From: Verrucomicrobiota bacterium
Lineage (GTDB): Bacteria > Verrucomicrobiota > Verrucomicrobiia > Verrucomicrobiales > DEV007
Assembly (NCBI GenBank): GCA_027618625.1
Contig: JAQCER010000051.1
Span: 1-10,572, forward strand
Direction of reading: 5' to 3'
Length of the DNA stretch: 10,572 nt
In this document: in pieces, positions 1 to 7,350 of the stretch
Numbering within the stretch: the first letter of the stretch is position 1
Layout of the letters: each line of letters starts with the position of its first letter
Translations under genes and position numbers: made by a program
The notes under the pieces: model-generated
The model's database searches: none
Told to the model about the DNA's origin: nothing
What the model saw: the letters and a program-made list of their open reading frames with translations, nothing else

Positions 1-28
1 CTCAGAAAGTGAGCTCTGATATTGAATT

Positions 29-1669
29 GTGAGTTCACAGTCCATCGCAGCGTCCGGTATGAGCCCAGTTGGAACAGCCCGACTGGGGAGGGAGTGGCGT
101 TTGAAGAACTGGGGGGCTCTCGCGCTCATGGTCGCACTCTGGAGCGTTGTAATGACCCATCTGGCGGTGGACTGGCGATTCGACCCTGAGTATCGCTTCG
201 GTTGGTCTGTGCCTGCGATGTTGGCAGGAATCCTGGCGAACCGTCTGGGAAAAGGCCGCCCCAGTCTCACCGCGAACCGCGCACGAATGCCGATGGCGGT
301 CTTCTTGATCTCTCTGGCCGCACTCGCGGCCTGGCCAATCACGCGCGTAATTGGAATCGCGAACCCGGACTGGCACCTCATTACGTGGCTTACGGCTATG
401 ACTGGACTCATCCTGACATTGGCCACTCTGCACAGTATGGGAGGAGCAAAGATGATTCGGCAGTACGGTATACCGTTCCTTATGGTGATCGCGGTGGTGC
501 CGTGGCCATTCTTTCTTGAACAACACTTGATTGCTACCCTGAAAGGGATCAATGCGACTATCGTCACCGAATTACTCCACCTTGCGGGGATCGCGGCCGT
601 GCGGGAGCCCGGCGGCATCATTTCCATGGCAAATGCCGTGTTGGGAATCGAAGAAGGCTGCACGGGAATTCGCTCGCTTCACCTTTGTCTCGCAGTCGCA
701 TTGTTCTGGGGAGAATGGTTTCGTCTGCCACTCAAAGGCAGGGCATCACTAGTCGGCCTGGCATTTATCGTTGCCATCGTCGTGAACGTGGCACGCACTG
801 TTTCGCTGGCACTCATCGCCCATCGGTCAGGCACCGAAGCGCTCGACCAATGGCACGACGTTGCCGGCATTCTCGCCCAAGTGATTGTAGTAGGCATCTG
901 CTGGATCCTGACGGGATGGCTCATCGCAAGACGGCAGCGGTGGTCACGAAGCCGCTTTCTCAATGAGAAGAGCGCAGCGAATTCCGAAGCAGCGCCTGTG
1001 GTGGCGGGCATTCGCTTGAGGGGAATCGCATTCTGCCTTGCCACAGTCTGGATCTTAGGCAGCGAAGCTGGCGCGCGTTTCTGGTTCAGCCGGACACCTG
1101 GCGATCAGATGGAATCCGTACAGCCGTGGAGATGGTCGATTCCACCAGCGATCGAAGGTTTACGCCCGATGCGACTGCCCACCCAGTCGAAAACGCTCCT
1201 TGCAGCTGACGAAGCATTTGCCGGGACTTGGTCCGAAAACACCAGGAATCGACCACGGTACATTTACGGCTTTCATTGGCTGGAGTGGCGCCCTGCGGCT
1301 CTATTTGCCACGCACCATCGCCCTGAAGACTGCCTGCCAGGTTCTGGTTTCGAACTCATCGGCCCGCCGCAGCGGGTGTCCTTCAACACGAATAGTGCGC
1401 GGCCATTTGAAATCAATCGCTACTCGTTTCAATCCTCGGATGGGGTTCCCTTGACGGTCTTCCACGGAATCTACGCCGACGATAAATTCACCGAAGGTCA
1501 CGCCGGAGGCTTGACGCGCCAGCGGCGATTGCAACGTGCAATGCATGGAGAAGGTTTCCCCGAAACCCGCCTGCTCGAGGTGATCTTCTGGGACACTTCG
1601 ACGGACGAAGCGAGCGCGGAAATGGAGCATCTGATCAGCTCAATAGCAACGCTCGGCACGAAAGATTGA
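29..1669 (+). CDS. Exosortase with fused C-terminal EpsI-like domain
   Basis: Polytopic inner-membrane transpeptidase of the exosortase family. Members cleave a C-terminal PEP-CTERM-type sorting signal and hand the protein on for surface anchoring or export. The 546-residue product has an N-terminal multi-helix part (about residues 30-300) with the complete catalytic set: Cys211 in EEGCTGIRS, Arg256 in NVARTVSL and His276 in QWHDVAG. After one more helix (about 331-348) comes a periplasmic EpsI-like domain to the C terminus, with its characteristic HHRPEDCLPG motif at 429-438. EpsI is often a separate gene, so this is a fusion form. I chose the GTG at 29. An in-frame ATG at 59 (residue 11) is an alternative, and neither has a clear Shine-Dalgarno sequence. 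The gene converges with the antiporter operon, 17 bp away. No PEP-CTERM substrate or exopolysaccharide gene is visible in the window. The family call is firm; the exosortase subclass is not assigned. Confidence 0.92.
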   Translation: MSSQSIAASGMSPVGTARLGREWRLKNWGALALMVALWSVVMTHLAVDWRFDPEYRFGWSVPAMLAGILANRLGKGRPSLTANRARMPMAVFLISLAALAAWPITRVIGIANPDWHLITWLTAMTGLILTLATLHSMGGAKMIRQYGIPFLMVIAVVPWPFFLEQHLIATLKGINATIVTELLHLAGIAAVREPGGIISMANAVLGIEEGCTGIRSLHLCLAVALFWGEWFRLPLKGRASLVGLAFIVAIVVNVARTVSLALIAHRSGTEALDQWHDVAGILAQVIVVGICWILTGWLIARRQRWSRSRFLNEKSAANSEAAPVVAGIRLRGIAFCLATVWILGSEAGARFWFSRTPGDQMESVQPWRWSIPPAIEGLRPMRLPTQSKTLLAADEAFAGTWSENTRNRPRYIYGFHWLEWRPAALFATHHRPEDCLPGSGFELIGPPQRVSFNTNSARPFEINRYSFQSSDGVPLTVFHGIYADDKFTEGHAGGLTRQRRLQRAMHGEGFPETRLLEVIFWDTSTDEASAEMEHLISSIATLGTKD

Positions 1670-1686
1670 TCGCTGGCTAGCCGACC

Positions 1687-3504
1687 CTACGCTGTGCCCC
1701 GGAACGAAAACAGGAACATCAGGGCGAGCAGCAAAACCGCGAAGAGAGCAGTAATGCCGATCGGAAAGGTTCCGAGGCGGACTCTGTTGTAAAGGGCGTC
1801 TTTCTTTTCCTGAAGCAGGTTCTGATTCATACCGGTGGACGCCCAGACGGGAACCATCACAAAAACGGCGACACGGGCCGGGGCATCGTTAAAGAAGCCG
1901 CTCAAGCCTTTTGTAACGCCATTGACGCATGCTCGATGAGCAGCCTTGTTGATCCCATTGAGAACACAATCCATGCAGCGGTAGAAGAGGCCGCTGCCTT
2001 TGCGAACGAACCAGTCGAAGTCGAGATTCGTAGAGCGCAGCTCAGGCGGGTAGATCCCGCGGAGCATGAGAAAGGTAAATGCGGCGGCAGAGAAGAACAG
2101 GATCTGCGTCTGCGTAATAATGTGAGTGATCGTGTAAGGGCGGTAAACGTTGTCACCAAAGTCGACGGGGAGGAGATCGTAGAGAAATTTCGGGGCGCAG
2201 CCGATGAAGACGCACAGGAACGCACCTGCCCCCATAGCGACAAGCATGTTGAATGGAGCTTCTTTCGTGCGGATGCCGGAGTCGTGGCCGAAGAAGGCGA
2301 AGAATGGGATCTTGATGCCGGCATGGTGGAAAACGCCGGCGGACGCAAAGAGCAGGCAGAGCCAGATGACGAAGTGTCCCTCCTCGGCCGCGGCAGACAT
2401 GACCATTGCTTTGCTGACAAAGCCACTGAATGCAGGGAATGCGGAAATGGACGCCGCGCCGACTATGCAGAACCCGGTGGTCCATGGCATCGATTTGTAG
2501 AGTCCACCCAGATCCGAACCGTTGATCCGACCAGTCCGCAGCAGCACCGCGCCCATCGACATGAACAGCAGACCTTTAAACAAGACATCGTTGAACGCGT
2601 GGGCGACGGCGCCATTGATGCCCCATGCCGTGCCGACTCCTGGTTCACCGAGACCGATTCCAACCATCATGAATCCAATCTGGTTGATCATCGAATAGCC
2701 AAGAACACGGCGCAGATCGTTTTCGATCACGGCGTAGAAGATCGGGAACATCGCCATGCATCCGCCAATGATGACGAGTTCATCAGCACCGGGAAATCCG
2801 CGCGCCATGGCGTAGACGGCCGTCTTGGTGGTGAACGAGCAAAGGAAGACAGTACCGGTTGGCGTCGCTTCCGGATAGGCGTCGGTGAGCCAGGTGTGGA
2901 AGAACGGAAACGCGCACTTGATACCGAAGGCAAGGAAGATGAGCAAGGAGCCGGGCTGACCGAGCGTCATGGCATTGAACCCGAGCGAGCCGTCCGGCTG
3001 TGACTGGAAATACCAGGTAGCCCCAGCCAGCAGCAGCAGACCGGAGAAAATGTGCATCATGAGGTAACGCAAGCCAGTGCCAGCCGATCGCTTGCTCTTG
3101 CGTGCCCAAACCTGGAAAACCGAAGTGAGCGCGAGCAGTTCCCAGAAGACGAACAGAGTGATAAGGTCACCGGCAAAGACAGCTCCAACTGCGGAACCCG
3201 CATAGATCAATCCGGTGCTGAGCTGTAAGCGATCCTTCACGTGTAGCGAGTAGATCGATGCCAGCATTGCCGCAATGTGGAAGAGATAGCCGAAAAGCAG
3301 GCTGAGTTTATCGACACGGACGACGTGAAGGTCATAACCCATGAAGCCTAGCCTGATGTCCGCACCTGCCTGGACCCCGATCATGTTGACCAGCGCCGCG
3401 ATCGGCAACACACACAGAAACACCTGAAGCAACCGGCCACGCAGCAGCGGAACCAGCAGGCCACCAAGAAGGAGGAGTGCTCCGGGATGTAAATCAGGAA
3501 TCAT
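1687..3504 (-). CDS. Third MrpD/NuoL-like antiporter subunit with C-terminal extension
   Basis: Proton-conducting antiporter-like membrane subunit (605 aa) of the family shared by MrpA, MrpD and NuoL/M/N. The residues expected along the channel are present: Glu122 (helix 5 type, FWELLALTS), Lys196 (FGIKCAFPFFHTWL), Lys227 (FTTKTAVYAM), the His302-Asp306-Lys310 series (HAFNDVLFK), and Lys365 (FSGFVSKAM). The core ends near residue 445. It is followed by a helix (about 463-482), a roughly 95-residue mostly amphipathic stretch (about 486-580) and a final helix (about 583-600). This layout recalls the lateral helix plus last transmembrane helix of NuoL, which is inference from shape and not from motif identity. 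ATG at 3504 overlaps the end of the 117-aa gene by 11 bp, and no strong Shine-Dalgarno sequence is visible. As the longest of the three paralogs it is the best candidate for the missing MrpA core, but MrpA's MbhD/MbhE domains are not attached. Confidence 0.88.
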   Translation of the reverse strand: MIPDLHPGALLLLGGLLVPLLRGRLLQVFLCVLPIAALVNMIGVQAGADIRLGFMGYDLHVVRVDKLSLLFGYLFHIAAMLASIYSLHVKDRLQLSTGLIYAGSAVGAVFAGDLITLFVFWELLALTSVFQVWARKSKRSAGTGLRYLMMHIFSGLLLLAGATWYFQSQPDGSLGFNAMTLGQPGSLLIFLAFGIKCAFPFFHTWLTDAYPEATPTGTVFLCSFTTKTAVYAMARGFPGADELVIIGGCMAMFPIFYAVIENDLRRVLGYSMINQIGFMMVGIGLGEPGVGTAWGINGAVAHAFNDVLFKGLLFMSMGAVLLRTGRINGSDLGGLYKSMPWTTGFCIVGAASISAFPAFSGFVSKAMVMSAAAEEGHFVIWLCLLFASAGVFHHAGIKIPFFAFFGHDSGIRTKEAPFNMLVAMGAGAFLCVFIGCAPKFLYDLLPVDFGDNVYRPYTITHIITQTQILFFSAAAFTFLMLRGIYPPELRSTNLDFDWFVRKGSGLFYRCMDCVLNGINKAAHRACVNGVTKGLSGFFNDAPARVAVFVMVPVWASTGMNQNLLQEKKDALYNRVRLGTFPIGITALFAVLLLALMFLFSFRGTA

Positions 3505-3847
3505 AGTAGTCTTCGTTTCGCATGAGAATGCGACGGAGTTGTTTGGCTACCAGGACGAGGAGGACGCAGGCAACAAATCCATACGCGGGGTAAAACATCG
3601 GAAAGCCCTCAATCTCGAAAGAGTGGTGCGCGTGCGGAAAAACGTGAAAGACCGAAACCAGCAGATAGATGGCAACGTCCAACAGCGCGAGAAAAACGCA
3701 GGCGCAGGTGAACCATCGGATGACAAGCCTGACGTTCTCCTGGTAGTCGAACATCCGCTTGCGTCCGTCGTCTTCCAACACGGCGAAGCCTTCCTGTTCC
3801 TCGGGAGAGGGCCCAGGGACGATCGGGTGGCCGTGTGAGTCAATCAT
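3494..3847 (-). CDS. Small two-helix membrane protein with histidine-rich loop, unknown function
   Basis: 117-aa protein set between two antiporter-like subunits. I do not recognise a named family. The N-terminal 35 residues are polar and acidic. A first hydrophobic segment spans about 43-67, a second about 85-103, and the C terminus is basic then acidic, ending in EDYYDS. The loop between the helices holds a histidine cluster (FHVFPHAHHSFEIEG, with His68, His72, His74 and His75). By the positive-inside rule the Arg/Lys-rich ends (Arg40-Arg44, Lys102-Arg110) should be cytoplasmic, which puts the histidine loop in the periplasm. The gene begins 24 bp after one antiporter gene and overlaps the next by 11 bp, so it is very probably co-translated and may be an accessory subunit of the complex. 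From memory, similar short proteins with a GFVACV-type second helix and an EDYYD tail accompany some bacterial Mrp-like clusters. I could not verify this. Confidence 0.82.
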   Translation of the reverse strand: MIDSHGHPIVPGPSPEEQEGFAVLEDDGRKRMFDYQENVRLVIRWFTCACVFLALLDVAIYLLVSVFHVFPHAHHSFEIEGFPMFYPAYGFVACVLLVLVAKQLRRILMRNEDYYDS

Positions 3848-3871
3848 GGGAATGAAGATTTCAAGGTGGAG

Positions 3872-5359
3872 TCAAGGCGTTGTCGTTGTCGTAGCGATCA
3901 GGCGGGCAAGGGAATGGAGAAAACCTGGGAAGGCAAAAAGGGCAACGCAGCCCAGAGCGGTGCAACATAATGGAATCACGCAAGCGAGTGGTGCCTCTGC
4001 AATACCGTCAACCTTGTCTTCTTCTGATGGTTGCTCAAAGAAGGCCTTGATCACGATCGGGATAAGGTAAGCAATATTGAGCAATGAGCTGACGATGAGG
4101 ATGCCCACGAGAACATACTGCTTGGCATCCATCCCTCCGAGAAAGAGGAACCACTTGCTCCAGGCACCACACAGCGGCGGAAGCCCGATGATGCTGAGCG
4201 ATCCGAGCGTGAATGCTGCCATCGTGAATGGCATGCGCCTGCCGATCCCGCTCAACTGGCTGACGTATTTTTTGCCAGTCGCGATGTAGATCGCGCCCGC
4301 GCAAAAGAACAGCGTGATTTTGCCAACCGCATGCATGGCGATGTGCATGCTTGAACCGATGACGCCGTTTGCGGTCAAAAACGAGACGCCAAGGATAATG
4401 TACGAAAGCTGACCGATCGTTGAGAAGGCCAGCCGGCGCTTGAGGTTGTCCTGCGTCAGGGCGATCAATGATGACACGAGCACGGTGAATCCAGCGATCC
4501 AGCTGACGACAGCAGCAATGTCGAGCGTCTGGAGAAAGTCGGTGCCGAATACTCCCGTAATCACGCGAATGGTGCAGAAGACGCCGACTTTGACCACCGC
4601 CACGGCGTGCAACAGCGCGGATACGGGGGTTGGCGCAACCATCGCATTCGGCAGCCATGAGTGGAAGGGCATGATGCCGGACTTGGCGAACCCGAAGACG
4701 AACAGCAGCAAAACAACCAGACCTTCGGTCGGCCCGACACGTCCAGCGAGAAAGCCACCAGTGGAAAAATCCATGCTGCCGCCCGTTTTCGAATAACAAT
4801 AGAGCATCGCTGGTAGCACGAAGCCAATCGATGTGCTGAGCAAATATGTGAGGTAAGTGCGCCCACCGGAACGGGCCTCTTTGTCCTGATGATGGGTAAC
4901 CAGCGGATAAGTTGCCAGCGACAACATCTCATAAAACAGATAGAGTGTGAGTAGATTGGCCGCGAAGGCCACGCCGAGCGTCGCGCAGAGAGACACGGCA
5001 AAAAACGCGTAGAACCGCGTCTGCGAATGCTCATTGGCACCTCTCATGTAGCCGGTCGAATAGAGCGTTGTCAAAATCCACAGCGACGATGCGACGAGAC
5101 CGAACAAGATGCCGAGCCCGTCGACTCGGAACTGGAGTGGCACTCCTTTGACGATCTCATTAACGAGGGTGAACTCAATGAGCTTGCCCTTGAGCACCAC
5201 TGGCACCATTGCCAGAACCAGGGCCAGCTTGGCTGCTCCAGCGAGAAAGGTGCAGGTCTCACGGATGTTGGGCCATCGACCGAAGGCAACGATCGGGATG
5301 ACCGCCAGCAGGGATGCAAGGCAGGCATAAAATGGAACCGGGCTGACAATAATCTCCAT
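3872..5359 (-). CDS. Second MrpD/NuoM-like antiporter subunit
   Basis: Integral membrane antiporter-like subunit, 495 aa from the ATG at 5359, about 14 helices. It keeps the full set of charged channel residues typical of the family: Glu144 (YLFYEMLSL), Lys226 followed by the FHSWLPNA motif (FGFAKSGIMPFHSWLP), His251 and Lys257 (LLHAVAVVKVG), the His339-His343-Lys347 series (HIAMHAVGK), and Lys402 (AWSKWFLF). It should therefore be a working proton or cation channel of the complex. The open frame extends upstream to 5557, but that part lies inside the preceding mrpD gene and encodes a basic, non-family sequence. The ATG at 5359, 4 bp after the mrpD stop, gives a normal N terminus. The C terminus ends in a short threonine run (ATTTTTP) encoded by a small trinucleotide-like repeat. 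It is a paralog of the neighbouring mrpD, and assignment to an MrpA-core or MrpD role is uncertain. Confidence 0.9.
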   Translation of the reverse strand: MEIIVSPVPFYACLASLLAVIPIVAFGRWPNIRETCTFLAGAAKLALVLAMVPVVLKGKLIEFTLVNEIVKGVPLQFRVDGLGILFGLVASSLWILTTLYSTGYMRGANEHSQTRFYAFFAVSLCATLGVAFAANLLTLYLFYEMLSLATYPLVTHHQDKEARSGGRTYLTYLLSTSIGFVLPAMLYCYSKTGGSMDFSTGGFLAGRVGPTEGLVVLLLFVFGFAKSGIMPFHSWLPNAMVAPTPVSALLHAVAVVKVGVFCTIRVITGVFGTDFLQTLDIAAVVSWIAGFTVLVSSLIALTQDNLKRRLAFSTIGQLSYIILGVSFLTANGVIGSSMHIAMHAVGKITLFFCAGAIYIATGKKYVSQLSGIGRRMPFTMAAFTLGSLSIIGLPPLCGAWSKWFLFLGGMDAKQYVLVGILIVSSLLNIAYLIPIVIKAFFEQPSEEDKVDGIAEAPLACVIPLCCTALGCVALFAFPGFLHSLARLIATTTTTP

Positions 5360-5363
5360 CTTC

Positions 5364-6926
5364 TTAGCCAGCAGGGGGAAAAAACTTGAGCGATCCCAAC
5401 GCAGAGCCAATCCACTGCGTGATCGTGTGATTAAAAATACCCAACCCGATGAGTGCAATCGCGCTGATCCAGAGCGGTAAGGACATGGATAGTGGAGTGC
5501 GCTGCAACGTTGCGACCGGTGCAGCGTCCGGGTCAGTACACTCGGGCGCCGGGTCACTGAGCTCCTTGGGAAAATAGGCGATTTCGAAGATACGGAAAAA
5601 GATCACCGCATTGACGAGACTGGAAAAAAGCAAGGCTCCAACGAAGTGCCACTGACCAGCCTCGATTCCCCCACCAACCAGATACCACTTGCTGAAAAAT
5701 CCGCACGTGGGGGGCAGCCCGATCATGGACAATGCCCCAATCGTAAATGCCGCCATCGTGATCGGCATTTTTTTGAACAAACCGTTCATTCCGGCGATAC
5801 GCGGATCTCCAGTTCGTGCGATGAACACGCCGACCGCCAGGAACAGGCAGAGCGTCATGAACGCATCATTCACGATGTGATACACAGCGCCCGTCATTCC
5901 CCTTTCATTCGCAAGCCATGCACCGCCTACCATGTAACCGACTTCAGCGATGATGATGTAGCTGAGCATCTTCTTCAGATCGCGTCGCGACAGAGCCATC
6001 ACGGAGCCAGCAACGATGGCAATGGATGACAACGACACGACAAGATTGCTCCAGTTGAACGGCATCCCAAGCGTGGCCCTGAACGCATAGTCCAATCCGA
6101 ACACCGTCACCATCATGCGGATCATGATATAGATCATGACTTTCGTAACCAACGGAGCCATCAGCGCACCCGTGGTTGTGGGTGAGTAGGAGTAGGCGTT
6201 CGGCAGCCAGGCATGCAAGGGGAAAAATGCCATCTTGATCCACACGGCCATGAGAATCAGGACGAATGCAACCTGAATGGACGGAGATTCCGCCAGATCA
6301 TTGGCGACGATCACCGCATGAATATCCTCCATATTGAGAACGCCGGTTTTGATGTACAGGTAACCGACCCCAAGCAGGTAGAACGATGCGCCAATCGTTC
6401 CCATGATTACGTAGTTGAAAGCGGACAACACCGCCCGTCGGGAACCCACCGCAATGAGCGCGTAGCTGGTGAGAGAAGAAATCTCCAGAAGCACAAAGAG
6501 ATTGAAGGCATCGTTGGTAATGGTCATGCCCGCGAGTCCCGCGACCAGCAGCAGATAGAGCATGTAGTAGTAAGGAATGCGGTCAGGCGTTTCAGCAACG
6601 ACACGGGTACGGGAGTAGACCGCAACCAGTAGGGACACCGCTGCGATCACCAGCAGCACAAGCGCGCTGATCGCATCCACACGGTACTCAATCCCGATCG
6701 AGATTCCCTTCCCCTCTCCCAGTCGCTCCCAACCGCTGATCAGGTAAATGAACTCTCCTTCTGAAAGCACGGTGCGAAATGTCTCAATCGTCGCAGCGAG
6801 AGAAACCGTCAACGCACCCAGCGTTACAGGAAGGCACAATGCCTTGAACCGGATCCCCACAAAGGCGATCAGCAGCGCTCCAAACAAGGGAGCTAGGACA
6901 ATGGCGATTGGAGCCTGCTCTCCCAT
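5364..6926 (-). CDS. mrpD: Cation/proton antiporter subunit D (MrpD/MnhD)
   Basis: Large membrane subunit (520 aa) of the Mrp antiporter, homologous to complex I NuoM/NuoN. It directly follows mrpC with a 1-bp stop-start overlap (TGATG), the usual C-D order. Family motifs are clear: Glu148 in FVLLEISSLTSYALIA, Lys231 in WIKMAFFPLHAWLPNAYS, Lys262 in LVTKVMIY, the RRDLKKMLSY loop (314-323), and Lys413 in TCGFFSKWYL. One departure stands out. In the helix that in NuoL carries His334-x3-His338-x3-Lys342, this protein reads His350-x3-Asp354-x3-Thr358, so the lysine is absent and the second histidine is replaced. Both sister subunits in this operon retain the lysine. The key Glu and the other lysines are intact, so the protein may still conduct ions by an altered route. 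No Shine-Dalgarno sequence is evident, and translation is probably coupled to mrpC. Confidence 0.93.
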   Translation of the reverse strand: MGEQAPIAIVLAPLFGALLIAFVGIRFKALCLPVTLGALTVSLAATIETFRTVLSEGEFIYLISGWERLGEGKGISIGIEYRVDAISALVLLVIAAVSLLVAVYSRTRVVAETPDRIPYYYMLYLLLVAGLAGMTITNDAFNLFVLLEISSLTSYALIAVGSRRAVLSAFNYVIMGTIGASFYLLGVGYLYIKTGVLNMEDIHAVIVANDLAESPSIQVAFVLILMAVWIKMAFFPLHAWLPNAYSYSPTTTGALMAPLVTKVMIYIMIRMMVTVFGLDYAFRATLGMPFNWSNLVVSLSSIAIVAGSVMALSRRDLKKMLSYIIIAEVGYMVGGAWLANERGMTGAVYHIVNDAFMTLCLFLAVGVFIARTGDPRIAGMNGLFKKMPITMAAFTIGALSMIGLPPTCGFFSKWYLVGGGIEAGQWHFVGALLFSSLVNAVIFFRIFEIAYFPKELSDPAPECTDPDAAPVATLQRTPLSMSLPLWISAIALIGLGIFNHTITQWIGSALGSLKFFPPAG

Positions 6927-7342
6927 CAGTCGTTTGGCTCAAGTTTGATTTGTGAAAGAATGTCGTCTTCCTCAAGGGTGCCATACTCGCGATAGATCTT
7001 CTGCGAAATCGCCAGTGCCAGTCCCAACGTCGCCACACTTACGACGATCGCTGTCAGCATCAGGACGTGCGGCAGCGGGTTGGTAAATTTCGCCGCGATC
7101 ACCGGATCGTTGGCATGAACCTCACCCGGCATCATGTGATGATCAAGAATAGGAATGTTCGCCCCTTCCTTCACACCGATGGAAACGTAGAACAAAATGA
7201 TCGCCGTCTGGAAAATCGCCATCCCTATGAGCTTTTTGAAAAAGTTGTTCTTAGCGATCATCGCGTGCATACCGATCATCATCAGTACCACGTAGATCCA
7301 GTAGTTGAACTTTGGGACGATGAATTGTTCGACGAATTCCAT
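6926..7342 (-). CDS. mrpC: Cation/proton antiporter subunit C (MrpC/MnhC, NuoK-like)
   Basis: Small membrane subunit (138 aa) homologous to complex I NuoK and to MbhG. Three hydrophobic helices are visible (about 13-30, 38-57 and 88-114). The family signature NPLPHVLMLTAIVVSVA lies at 88-104, and the second helix has the usual KKLIGMAIFQTAIILFYVS pattern (36-54). In Mrp complexes this subunit packs between the antiporter-like subunits and MrpB/MbhD. The loop at 58-87 is rather long and histidine/methionine containing (DHHMMPGEVH), and the charged C-terminal tail (about 115-138) is presumably cytoplasmic. The gene sits 8 bp after the MbhE-MrpB fusion and shares one base with mrpD. Confidence 0.93.
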   Translation of the reverse strand: MEFVEQFIVPKFNYWIYVVLMMIGMHAMIAKNNFFKKLIGMAIFQTAIILFYVSIGVKEGANIPILDHHMMPGEVHANDPVIAAKFTNPLPHVLMLTAIVVSVATLGLALAISQKIYREYGTLEEDDILSQIKLEPND

Positions 7343-7350
7343 GAATCAGA

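Noticed and set aside
1675-1682. Palindrome GGCTAGCC between the convergent genes as a terminator
   Set aside because: Only 8 bp with no loop and no following T run on either strand; too short to act as an intrinsic terminator.
1936-3003. A 355-codon open frame on the plus strand opposite the 605-aa antiporter subunit
   Set aside because: Its product is a long run of charged residues with no fold pattern, as expected from the complement of codons for membrane helices. The opposite strand has a clear family protein.
5360-5557. N-terminal extension of the second MrpD-like frame back to 5557
   Set aside because: It lies wholly inside mrpD in another frame and encodes an Arg/Ser-rich sequence unlike any antiporter N terminus. 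The ATG at 5359, just after the mrpD stop, is the natural start.
6213-6632. A 139-codon plus-strand open frame opposite mrpD, and similar frames opposite other subunits
   Set aside because: Low-hydrophobicity, charge-rich products without motifs, antisense to well supported genes.
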